Below the pieces are notes generated by a model. The model did not search any database and was not told the DNA's origin. It worked only from the letters and a program-made list of their open reading frames with translations. From Defluviicoccus sp. (GTDB lineage Bacteria; Pseudomonadota; Alphaproteobacteria; MPNO01): a stretch of 38,986 nt of DNA. The translations under genes were made by a program, and so were the position numbers. The DNA is taken from contig JAPPIT010000208.1 of NCBI GenBank assembly GCA_028820505.1, positions 1-38,986 of the forward strand, given 5' to 3'. Position 1 is the stretch's first letter. Every line of letters starts with the position of its first letter. Shown here in pieces: positions 1 to 6,936 of the stretch.

Positions 1-144
1 GGGGGGGGCGGGGCCGCGGGCGCCGCGCGGCCCGGCCCCCGCCCCCCCCCCCCCCGCCGGCCGGCGGGGGCGCCCCCCCCCGCCCCCGGCCCCCCGGGGG
101 GGGGCCCCCCCCCCCCCCCCCCCGCGCCGGGCGCCGCCGGCGGG
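1..144. other. G/C-only low-complexity stretch at the window edge
   Basis: The first 144 bases contain no A or T at all and include long runs of C and G. Ordinary coding DNA in this window is GC-rich but never lacks A and T over such a length. It most likely represents poor-quality sequence or an assembly end rather than biology. Any frame through it is open because stop codons need A and T, so reading frames here mean nothing by themselves. Confidence 0.7.
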
Positions 145-272
145 AGAAGCGCCAGGGCCGGGAGGAGGAGGGCGAGGGCGGCGCGCGGGGCCGCGGCCGC
201 CCGCCGCGTGGTCGGGAGAGGGAAAGCCGGCGCCCGTGCGGCGGCGGCGTGGGGCCGCGCCGTCCGGCTCAC
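1..272 (-). CDS. Partial CDS: exported N-terminus of the gene after dotD (dotC/traI position)
   Basis: A GTG codon at 272 overlaps the stop of the DotD-like gene in a GTGA junction, the coupling used by most genes of this operon. The frame starts with a basic, Ala/Pro-rich stretch followed by a hydrophobic run (RAALALLLPALALLPP) that looks like the core of a signal peptide. It then enters the G/C-only stretch and runs off the edge. In R64 and Dot/Icm loci the gene after dotD/traH is dotC/traI, an outer-membrane lipoprotein, so position suggests DotC. No DotC-specific residues are visible, and the sequence before base 144 cannot be trusted. Identity is inferred from position only. Confidence 0.35.
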   Translation of the reverse strand, partial: MSRTARPHAAAARAPAFPLPTTRRAAAAPRAALALLLPALALLPPAAPGAGGGGGGPPPGGPGAGGGAPAGRRGGGGRGPGRAAPAAPPP

Positions 273-757
273 TTCCCCCCTCCCGTCCAGTCGAGGACCA
301 CCAGGCCGCGTTCGGCGTCCACCGTCAGCGCGGCGGCCGCGCCGGCCTGGAGTCCCGCATCCCTCAACACCATCACGAGCGGCCTCCGCGCCGCCCTGAT
401 CTCCACCATGACGGGCCGCGCGGGCGGGGCGCCTGCGGTCTCGAAGCGGTATTCCGCTTCGCCGGCAAGCTTCCGGACAAGCGCGTCGAGCGGGCCGGTC
501 CAGTCGAGGTCGATCCGGCGCAGGAGTCCCTCGGGCACGATCCGGGGGACCTCGCCGCCGCCCTCCGGGTCGGCCTCGACGCGGGCGAGCCGGGTGAGCG
601 CGGTCTCCGCCCGGAGCGCCGCCTCGGTAAGACGCAGCTCGATCTCGTCCAGCGGGCGCGGCGCGGGCGGCGGTTCCGCCCCGATGCGGCCGAGACAGCC
701 GGCCTGGGCGAGGCACGCGGCCAGCGCCGCCGCGCGGGTTATTTCGCGGGGGGTCAT
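269..757 (-). CDS. dotD: DotD/TraH-like lipoprotein of an I-type transfer/secretion system
   Basis: This 162-residue protein begins with a lipoprotein-type signal ending at a cysteine (LAQAGC, Cys21). A helical stretch (about 35-65, ELRLTEAALRAETALTRL) is followed by a C-terminal domain (about 75-162) with the beta-alpha-beta pattern of secretin N0-like domains: a strand, PLDALVRKLAG, paired strands, a second short helix, then a final strand ending in VVLDWTGGGK. DotD proteins (TraH in R64) are outer-membrane lipoproteins of this size and architecture that work with DotC and DotH in the type IVB secretion core. The ATG overlaps the preceding stop as ATGA. Similarity was judged by pattern, not by search. 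A generic N0-domain lipoprotein of the pilus is the alternative. Confidence 0.6.
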   Translation of the reverse strand: MTPREITRAAALAACLAQAGCLGRIGAEPPPAPRPLDEIELRLTEAALRAETALTRLARVEADPEGGGEVPRIVPEGLLRRIDLDWTGPLDALVRKLAGEAEYRFETAGAPPARPVMVEIRAARRPLVMVLRDAGLQAGAAAALTVDAERGLVVLDWTGGGK

Positions 758-984
758 CCGTGCGTCCCCCGGCACCACGCCTCGGCGCGGGCGAGCGTGC
801 CCTCGCAGGAGGCGATGCGTTCGTCCATCAGCCGCATCGTCCCCGCCTCCTCGGCCGAGAGCGCCCGCGTGCTGCCCTCTGTGAAGCATTCGTAGGTGAT
901 CTCGCGGTCGACGCGCATCGCCTCCAGGGCGACGCGGAGCGCCCCGCCGAGCTCGCCGATCAACGCATCCGCGCCGCTTCTCAC
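754..984 (-). CDS. Small 76-residue operon protein, three cysteines, function unknown
   Basis: A short frame starts at a GTG (984) that overlaps the stop of the PilL-like gene as GTGA and ends at 754, where it overlaps the ATG of the DotD-like gene. The product is mostly helical by composition, has no obvious signal peptide or membrane segment, and carries three Cys (YECF, ASCEG, AWCRG). Tight coupling on both sides argues that it is a real gene. I do not recognise the family. In R64-like loci small Pil/Tra proteins occupy similar places, but nothing ties this one to a named gene. Confidence 0.55.
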   Translation of the reverse strand: MRSGADALIGELGGALRVALEAMRVDREITYECFTEGSTRALSAEEAGTMRLMDERIASCEGTLARAEAWCRGTHG

Positions 985-2453
985 GGCCGGGTTCCCTCGA
1001 CCACCAGGTAGCGGTTGGCGTGCGCCCGGGCGGTGAGCACCCTGGAGACCCCCGGATCGGACAGCAGGCTGTCCACGGCTTCCAGGAACCCGCCCTCGAA
1101 GATCGCGGGAGCGCCGACCGAGAAGTCCCGCTCGGCCCGCCAGGCCACCGTCCATTCCGCCTCCGCGGCCCACGCCTCGAGCACGCCCCTGAGCGTCTTC
1201 TGGTCCTCCGGCACCACCCGCCAGACCGGCGGATCGGGATCGGGCACCGGCGCCTGCGCGGTCTCCGCCTCCGGCGGAACCTCTCCCCCGACTTCGGGCT
1301 TTCCTTCCTCATCCTGCTTTCGGCCCGCTTCCGCCGCGTCCGCGGGCTTGCCGGCAAGGGAAGCGGTTTCCTCCGCCGTCCGGGCCGGCCCGTCCTCCGG
1401 CGAGGAGGCCGCTAGGGCGGCCTCCGTGCCGGCCACGTCCGCCGCCGGCGACGCTTCGGGCGTCTCTTCCCGGCCGGTCCCTCCGAACAATCGCCCGAGC
1501 CAGGCGAACAGGCCGCTCACCGGATCTCCGGACGGCTCCGGCGCCGCGACCTCCGGCGCCGGCGGCGTCGATCCGGGCCGCTCGGCGATCCACGCGGTGT
1601 CCCGGTAGCGGTAGAAGACGATCCGCTCGTCCTTCCATTCCCAGCCATAGCCGGCGCGGGCGGCGACGTCGTCGAGCAGCGCGCCGAGACGAGTCTCTTC
1701 GCCGGCATCCATCGGCGGCGGCTCGGCGAGCGTCGCCCCGCCGCCCGCGATCCGGGCCGGCCGCTCCTCGATCGCGACGGCTATTTCGGCCGCGTCCCCG
1801 ATTCGCGCCACCAAGTCCGCGAAAGGGATGGACACGGCGATATCGAGCGCCACCTCGCGTTCCGCGAGCGCGGCGGGCAGCGGGGTTTTCACGGGGGGCA
1901 ACTCGGTCGCGACAATCCGGAAGGGCTCGCCGAGATCGCGGCCCGTTTCCGGCGTGTGCTTGTCGGCGAGCGCAAATCCGGCGTTGAGCGCGACGAACAC
2001 CGCCGCCGCGCCGGCGGCGAGGCCGGGGGCGGCCGGCAGGTAGCCGGCGGTCATCCGGCGTCCCCGCTTCCGCTGGACGCATGCGCGGTGGACGAGCGCG
2101 AGCGCCGCGCCGAGCGCCATCGCCTGGAACAGCCCTCGTAGGCCGAGCAGCGCGCCCACCGCGCCGAGCAGCGCGGCGTCGCCCGGATAGATCGGCCAGC
2201 GCCGGCCCATCCACTCCGCGCCGAGGATCGCCGCCATGGGAAGGCCGAACCCCACCGCCGCGGCGGCCGCGTGGCTCCACCACCCCGCGCCGATCCTCTC
2301 GATGCCGCCGCCGGCGATCAGCCAGCCCGCCCCGGCCGCGAGCAGCCCGGCGAGCCAGGCCGGAGAAATCGTCATCCGCCGCGCGTCGATTGCCGCGATC
2401 GCGGCAAGCGCGGCCAGCACCGCGACGCCGAAGGCGATGCCCAGCACGCTCAC
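981..2453 (-). CDS. Prepilin peptidase (A24-like) in frame with a PilL/TcpQ-type pilus protein
   Basis: The 490-residue frame starts at GTG 2453 (GTGA overlap with the gene before). Residues 1-130 are hydrophobic and contain the two aspartates expected of a short type IV prepilin peptidase: Asp23 in AIDARR and Asp92 in YPGDAALLG (family consensus GxGD; here the glycine before GD is replaced). A second part starts at Met134 (ATG at 2054) with what looks like its own export signal (GLAAGAAAVFVALNAGFALA). It continues into an N0/STN-like domain (about 195-290), a Pro/Glu/Ala-rich linker (295-405), and a TcpQ-type domain (about 408-490, starting VWRVVPEDQKTLRGVLEAW). R64 has separate PilU (peptidase) and PilL (TcpQ). 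Here no stop separates them, so this is a genuine fusion, two proteins made from two starts, or a sequencing frameshift that removed a stop. Confidence 0.75.
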   Translation of the reverse strand: MSVLGIAFGVAVLAALAAIAAIDARRMTISPAWLAGLLAAGAGWLIAGGGIERIGAGWWSHAAAAAVGFGLPMAAILGAEWMGRRWPIYPGDAALLGAVGALLGLRGLFQAMALGAALALVHRACVQRKRGRRMTAGYLPAAPGLAAGAAAVFVALNAGFALADKHTPETGRDLGEPFRIVATELPPVKTPLPAALAEREVALDIAVSIPFADLVARIGDAAEIAVAIEERPARIAGGGATLAEPPPMDAGEETRLGALLDDVAARAGYGWEWKDERIVFYRYRDTAWIAERPGSTPPAPEVAAPEPSGDPVSGLFAWLGRLFGGTGREETPEASPAADVAGTEAALAASSPEDGPARTAEETASLAGKPADAAEAGRKQDEEGKPEVGGEVPPEAETAQAPVPDPDPPVWRVVPEDQKTLRGVLEAWAAEAEWTVAWRAERDFSVGAPAIFEGGFLEAVDSLLSDPGVSRVLTARAHANRYLVVEGTRP

Positions 2454-2884
2454 GACCCGCCCCCTTCCCGGCCGCGGCCGAAAGTGCCCGGCAGCGCCCG
2501 GCACCACTTCGCCAGCGCCCCGCACAGGGCGGGATCGAGCTTCGCCGCCGGCTCGCCGGCCGCGACCCGGAGCCGGTTCCAGTCGCCGAGCGCCTTCTGG
2601 GCCGCGTGGAGCTCGGTCAGCAGCCTGATCTCGCTCCGCAGCCGGTCCATGTCGTCGTTCGCCCGCGCCCGCGCCGCCGCCGCGGCGGTCGGCGCCGGGG
2701 CGGCATCGCCGGAAGGAGCGCGGACGGAAACCGGCGGCGGGATCGCCACGGAGCCCGGGTCGCCGGCCGGCGCGCGGTCCTGCGCCGATGACCCTGCCAC
2801 GAGGGCCGCTGCCGGCAGGACGAGGGCCGCGAGCAGCAAGGCCGCGCAGCTCCGGCCGGTCGGCGATTTTCGCCACGTCCCCAT
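2450..2884 (-). CDS. 144-residue exported coiled-coil protein of the pilus operon
   Basis: The ATG at 2884 overlaps the stop of pilV as TGATG; a GTG two codons earlier (2890) is the alternative start. A signal-like hydrophobic run (CAALLLAALVLPAAALVAGSSA, shortened here to its core LLLAALVLPAAALVAG) precedes a Pro/Ala linker. A predicted coiled coil follows (about 78-105, DDMDRLRSEIRLLTEL), and the protein ends in a short Cys-containing segment (LCGALAKWCRALPG). The coiled coil resembles the N-terminal helix of R64-type PilP proteins, which suggests a periplasmic assembly factor. It is not a recognisable PilM or PilT. It is coupled by overlaps to pilV and to the prepilin peptidase gene. Confidence 0.6.
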   Translation of the reverse strand: MGTWRKSPTGRSCAALLLAALVLPAAALVAGSSAQDRAPAGDPGSVAIPPPVSVRAPSGDAAPAPTAAAAARARANDDMDRLRSEIRLLTELHAAQKALGDWNRLRVAAGEPAAKLDPALCGALAKWCRALPGTFGRGREGGGS

Positions 2885-4089
2885 CAGCACCCCGAACAGC
2901 TGCCGACGACGAGCCTTGAGAAGCCGGCGCTCGGGGCGGTGAGATTGCCGTTGGCGCGCACGCTGCCGGCGGTGACGGGACCGCTGACCGTGGCGCTGCC
3001 CGAGACCGTCGCCGCGGTCGCGGTGAGCGATCCGGCACGCGCCGAGGCGGCCAGCAGCCGGCCCGAAAGCGTCGCCGTCGCCGCCGCGACCGAGCCCGCG
3101 ACGACCGGGCCGGTCACCGTGGCGCTGCCGGCCGAGAGCGCGCCGCCGGTCCCGATCGAGCCCGCCGTAACCCTGCCCGTCGCGGTGACCGTCGCCGCGC
3201 GGAACTGGCCGGAGACCGTCGCCGTGTCCGCGCTTAGTGCGCCGGTCACGCGCGCGCTGTCGGCCCGGACCTCGCCGCTCACCGTGGCGGTGCCGCTCAC
3301 CGTCGCGCCGCCGCCGATCAGGAGATCGGCGGTCACCGTGAGGCCGCCGCCCACCTCGAGGTCCTGGTCGAGGACGAGCGACGCGGCCTCGATCTCGCCC
3401 GCCGCCTCAATGTCGTTGCCGCCCATGTCGAGCGCGGTCTCCATCGTGCTGCCGCCCGGCAGGCCGGCGATCGTTCGCCGATAGAGGAAATCGCCGAACA
3501 CGGTCTCGCGGTCGTGACGGCGCAGCACGCCGATCGCGCGCGGCTGCGGCGCGCCGGCGAAGTCGCCCCGGAAGCCGGAGATGTCGGCGTTTATCGCCGG
3601 ACCCTCGAGACGCGCCGTCGCCTGGTCGGGATTCACCACGCCGACGCGCTCGTCGCCGCCGACGCCGAGCACCGCGTTGACCGGCACCAGGAGGTCGCCG
3701 GCCGGCACCGCTTGGGTCACCAGCACGTCGAGCGCGCCCGTTGCCGGCGCGCGAGTAAGGATCCGGTACTCCCGGCCGAGCGCGTCGCGGCCGTTGGGCG
3801 CGAAGCCCGGGGCGAGCACGCCAGCGGCGCGGACCGTGGCCAGCGCCACGGTCTCGGGCGCGGCCGCGAGCCTCGCCTCGAAATCGCTCTCGATCCAGCT
3901 CGCCACCGCGTCCGAGAGCGCCACCGCCTGGGCGCCCGCGAGGCGCTGGACCCGCTCGCCGGCGCGCTCCTCGAGCCACTCCATCCCGCCGGCGGCGAGC
4001 ACCGCGAACACCGCCAGCGCGAGCAGCACCCCGAACAGGCTCAGCCCGGCCCGGTTGCGCCTCCGCCTCAAGGCCTGCATCCGTCGCAT
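2884..4089 (-). CDS. pilV: PilV-like minor pilin / pilus tip protein with repetitive C-terminal half
   Basis: The 401-residue product starts with a basic leader and a pilin-like hydrophobic helix (RNRAG then LSLFGVLLALAVFAVLAAGG). It contains the PilV hallmark METALDMGGNDI at about 216-227, shared with R64-type PilV tip adhesins (shufflon N-terminal family). From about 228 onward it consists of short degenerate repeats rich in Ala, Gly, Ser, Thr and Val (units such as ATVSG and VTAGSV, roughly 6-residue spacing), suggesting a beta-solenoid shaft. It ends VGSCSGC. R64 PilV varies its C-terminus by shufflon inversion; no inverted segments or rci recombinase are visible here. It overlaps the upstream pilV-like gene by 22 bases. 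The mature N-terminus lacks a Glu at position 5. Confidence 0.75.
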   Translation of the reverse strand: MRRMQALRRRRNRAGLSLFGVLLALAVFAVLAAGGMEWLEERAGERVQRLAGAQAVALSDAVASWIESDFEARLAAAPETVALATVRAAGVLAPGFAPNGRDALGREYRILTRAPATGALDVLVTQAVPAGDLLVPVNAVLGVGGDERVGVVNPDQATARLEGPAINADISGFRGDFAGAPQPRAIGVLRRHDRETVFGDFLYRRTIAGLPGGSTMETALDMGGNDIEAAGEIEAASLVLDQDLEVGGGLTVTADLLIGGGATVSGTATVSGEVRADSARVTGALSADTATVSGQFRAATVTATGRVTAGSIGTGGALSAGSATVTGPVVAGSVAAATATLSGRLLAASARAGSLTATAATVSGSATVSGPVTAGSVRANGNLTAPSAGFSRLVVGSCSGC

Positions 4090-5246
4090 GTCCCCACCGT
4101 CATGGTTCCGGTTATCGTCGCCGAGGGGCCGAAGACCGCCCCCGTCACGCTCATCCTGCTCCCGGTAGCGCTCCCGGCGGCCAGCGAGCCCGCCGCGAGG
4201 TCGCCGGTCACCGCCGTCGAGGGCGCGTCCAGATCGCCCGTCACGCGCACGTCGCGCGCGGCCATGCCGGCGCCCGAGGTGAGCGAGCCCGCGCCGGCCG
4301 GCGAGACGCCGGGCACGTTCGTCAGCGCGAGCGCCCCGCCGACCACCATCAGGTCCGCGTCCACCGCGCCGAGCGTCTCGAGAGACCCCGCGCCGAGACG
4401 CGTCACGGCGTTCACCGAGCCGGCCTCCAGCCCCGCGGCGGTCCGCGCGCTGCCCGCCTCGACCCGGTTCGCCGCCGCGAGCGACGCGCCGACGAGGTCC
4501 GCCGCGCCGAGACTGGCGGCCGTGAGGTTCGCCCCCGTCGCATCGCCCTCGATGTCAGCCTTTCCGCCGGCCTCCGCATCGCCCGACAGGACGCCCGCGA
4601 TCCCGTCCGCCGCGCCGCCGTCCCCGATATCGTTGCCGCCCATCGCGAGCGCCGCCTCCATCCGGTTGGCCCAGGGCCGACCGGGCTGCTCGCGCCGGTA
4701 GAGAACGTCCTCGTCGTAGGCGATCGCCAGATCGGCGGTGGCGAACAGCGCGCCCGGCGGGATCGGCGTCCCGCGCGCCGCCGCAACCGCCGCCTCGTGC
4801 ACCGCCATCGCGCCGCCGCCGCCGGCCACCGCGACATCGGCGAGACCGGCCGCGAAGGCGCCGCTCCGCGCCTCGGCGCGGGCGTCGGCGGCAACGTCGA
4901 GCACCGCCCAGGCCATCGGCACGCCGTTGCCGTCCGAGATCACGCCCACGGTCAGCTCGGGCGGGGCGCGGAGGCCGGACGGGACGCCGGGAAGGGAAGC
5001 CGGCGCGACCGCGAACCCGTCGGGGTCGGCCGTGAGCGCCGGGCGGTAGTCGTTTCGCATCGTCGCGCGGTGCGCGACGGCGAGCCACATCGCGAACACC
5101 CGGCCGCGCTCGGCGTCGAGCATGCGGCGGCGCTCGAAGTCCTCGTCGACGTGCCAAGCCGCCAATATCGACGCGGACAGCACCAGGAGGAGCAGCACGG
5201 ACATCACCGCGGACGCGCCGCGGGTATTTCGCCGGCGGATGCGCAT
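4068..5246 (-). CDS. Second PilV-like protein with pentapeptide-type repeats
   Basis: This 392-residue protein starts ATG 5246 (ATGA overlap with pilS). It has a basic leader and a hydrophobic helix (GASAVMSVLLLLVLSASILA, residues 10-29), a globular part, then the PilV signature MEAALAMGGNDI at about 196-207. Residues 239-264 fit the A(D/N)Lxx pentapeptide pattern in register (ANLTA ASLGA ADLVG ASLAA). Weaker hexapeptide-like repeats continue to the end, and the C-terminus is VGTCDGCRP, nearly identical to that of its neighbour (VGSCSGC). The two genes are probably an ancient tandem duplication whose products sit together at the pilus tip. The leader does not show a clear Gly-Phe-type prepilin cleavage site, so processing is uncertain. 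Confidence 0.7.
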   Translation of the reverse strand: MRIRRRNTRGASAVMSVLLLLVLSASILAAWHVDEDFERRRMLDAERGRVFAMWLAVAHRATMRNDYRPALTADPDGFAVAPASLPGVPSGLRAPPELTVGVISDGNGVPMAWAVLDVAADARAEARSGAFAAGLADVAVAGGGGAMAVHEAAVAAARGTPIPPGALFATADLAIAYDEDVLYRREQPGRPWANRMEAALAMGGNDIGDGGAADGIAGVLSGDAEAGGKADIEGDATGANLTAASLGAADLVGASLAAANRVEAGSARTAAGLEAGSVNAVTRLGAGSLETLGAVDADLMVVGGALALTNVPGVSPAGAGSLTSGAGMAARDVRVTGDLDAPSTAVTGDLAAGSLAAGSATGSRMSVTGAVFGPSATITGTMTVGTCDGCRP

Positions 5247-5836
5247 CAGCCGAACACGAAGCCGAGGTCCATGTCGTCGGCGCAGTTCGTCGTCACCTCG
5301 GCGCGGGTGACCGGCGCGTCCTCCTCGGTGCCGTCGAAGTCGATCTTGACGATGCCCGAACGCGCCCTGGTGCGTCCGACATAGCCGTCGGCGAGCGCCG
5401 CGCAGACCTCGGTCTCGATGTCCTCGAACGTCACCTTGAAGTGCGTCGGCTCGCTGTCGACATGACCCAACACCGTCACCGCGCCGCCGAACGGGTGGCG
5501 GATCGTGGTCGTCGTGGTGCTGCCCGACGTCGTCGTCACCAGCGCGGAGTCGGGAATCAGCCCGCGCGCCGCCAGCACCGGCACCAGGTTGGTGTCGGCC
5601 GTGCCGTAGCTCGGATCGCCCGAATAGGTGCGCTCGATGCCGACCCGGAGCCGCTGCAGGAGCAGCACGCTCTCGTTGCGGTTGTTCGCCTCCTGGCCTG
5701 ACTGGTAGAGATCGACGGCGGTGAGCGCCGCGATGCCCGACAGCACCACCCCCAGCATCACCTGCCAGATCGTCATCCCGCGCAGGCGCCGGCGCCACAG
5801 CCGGCGTCGGAATCCCCTCGTCATCGCGCAATCCAT
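5246..5836 (-). CDS. pilS: PilS-type major pilin (type IVb)
   Basis: The 196-residue prepilin has a 20-residue very basic leader ending in LRG, then a hydrophobic alpha1 segment (MTIWQVMLGVVLSGIAALTA). Cleavage is expected after Gly20, giving a mature protein of about 176 residues beginning with Met. Position 5 of the mature form is Gln, not the Glu common in type IV pilins. Cys145 and Cys185 are placed to form the C-terminal D-region disulphide typical of type IVb pilins. The Shine-Dalgarno sequence GGGAGGAGAAGG just before the ATG is the strongest in the operon, as expected for the major subunit. It lies between pilR and the two pilV-like genes, matching the R64 order. Confidence 0.8.
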   Translation of the reverse strand: MDCAMTRGFRRRLWRRRLRGMTIWQVMLGVVLSGIAALTAVDLYQSGQEANNRNESVLLLQRLRVGIERTYSGDPSYGTADTNLVPVLAARGLIPDSALVTTTSGSTTTTTIRHPFGGAVTVLGHVDSEPTHFKVTFEDIETEVCAALADGYVGRTRARSGIVKIDFDGTEEDAPVTRAEVTTNCADDMDLGFVFG

Positions 5837-5853
5837 TGCCTTCTCCTCCCGGC

Positions 5854-6936
5854 TCACCTCACCCCCATGCCGGCGGAGGCCGCCGACATCATTCCGAACA
5901 TCCCCTTGATCGCGACGCCCATCATTGCCGCGGCGAAGGTGAGCAGGAGCATGTTGAGCACCCCCGCGCGGCGCCTGAGCAGCTCCTCGGAGCGAATCGT
6001 CCAGCGGTCGACGAAGCCCGCCAGCCGCTCCTCCCAGCCCTCGGTGTTGTCGAGCGCGGCGACGACGGCGATCAGCGACGGGTCCGGAAACCGGTGCCCG
6101 CAGGCCACCATCGAGGCGCCGAGCCCGTCCCCGTCGCGCATCCGCCGCTCGATCGCCGCGATCCTGGACCGCGTGTAACGGGACGCGTTCGCCTTGAGCT
6201 GGCCGAAGGTGCGCTCGTTGAGATCGACCCCGGCGCGCAGGAACTCGATCGCGACGAACAGGAACGCGGCCCCGGCGATCGTGCGGTAGAGCGAGAACGG
6301 GGGCACGTTGTCCGCCAGCGTCCGGCCCGGCCCCGACCAGTTGAGGATGACGAACCGGAGCGCCACCCACCCCACCGCGATCCAGACCCCCAACGCCACG
6401 TCGTTGGCATGGACCCAGAGCGCGCCCTCGCCGAACAGCCGGGCCGACATCTCCCAGCGCGACGGCGGCGCGACCTTCGCCATCACCGGAATGAACTGCC
6501 AGCCCGCCAGCCACAGCGAGATCAGGATGCCCACCGTCAGCGCCACCGGCATGACGAGCGCGGACCAGAGCGCCGCCTTCTGCCTGCCCCGCGCCTCGGC
6601 GATCCTCGCAGCGGCCGCGAACAGGCGCTGCGCGTCGACCCGCCCGTAGCCCGCGATCACCATCGCCTCGGTCGCGGGCACCCAGAGCGCCGCCTCGTCC
6701 GGGAAGCGCCCGTCGAGCAGCGCGCGGCGCCACTTGCCGAGCACCCAGGGACGCAGCGTCTGGCCCTGATCGCGGCAGGCCCTGATCGTCACCGTCATCG
6801 CGGTCTCGATGTCGAGATCCGCTTCCATCAGGTCGTTCAGCATGTTCCAGATCTCGACCCGGGAAGGCCCGTTGAGCGCCCCCCAGGACACCCACTTGCG
6901 GAACAGCCGGCCCGGATATCCGGAGAGCCGCCTCAT
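5854..6936 (-). CDS. pilR: PilR, inner-membrane platform protein (GspF/PilC family)
   Basis: The 360-residue protein fits the R64 PilR family. Two cytoplasmic helical domains each resemble the GspF fold (about 20-130 and 235-320), separated by membrane segments around 133-155 and 195-245, with a third hydrophobic helix near the C-terminus (VLNMLLLTFAAAMMGVAIKG). It should anchor the PilQ ATPase at the inner membrane and pass pilin subunits into the growing fibre. The ATG at 6936 overlaps the pilQ stop as ATGA, so the ATPase and its platform are translationally coupled. No anomalies were seen. Confidence 0.85.
   Translation of the reverse strand: MRRLSGYPGRLFRKWVSWGALNGPSRVEIWNMLNDLMEADLDIETAMTVTIRACRDQGQTLRPWVLGKWRRALLDGRFPDEAALWVPATEAMVIAGYGRVDAQRLFAAAARIAEARGRQKAALWSALVMPVALTVGILISLWLAGWQFIPVMAKVAPPSRWEMSARLFGEGALWVHANDVALGVWIAVGWVALRFVILNWSGPGRTLADNVPPFSLYRTIAGAAFLFVAIEFLRAGVDLNERTFGQLKANASRYTRSRIAAIERRMRDGDGLGASMVACGHRFPDPSLIAVVAALDNTEGWEERLAGFVDRWTIRSEELLRRRAGVLNMLLLTFAAAMMGVAIKGMFGMMSAASAGMGVR

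Noticed and set aside
2890..3400. Shufflon-type inverted segments at the end of pilV
   Set aside because: The repeats seen are short direct protein-level repeats. No inverted recombination sites and no Rci-type recombinase lie near; the recombinase pair at 31.8-34 kb is far away.
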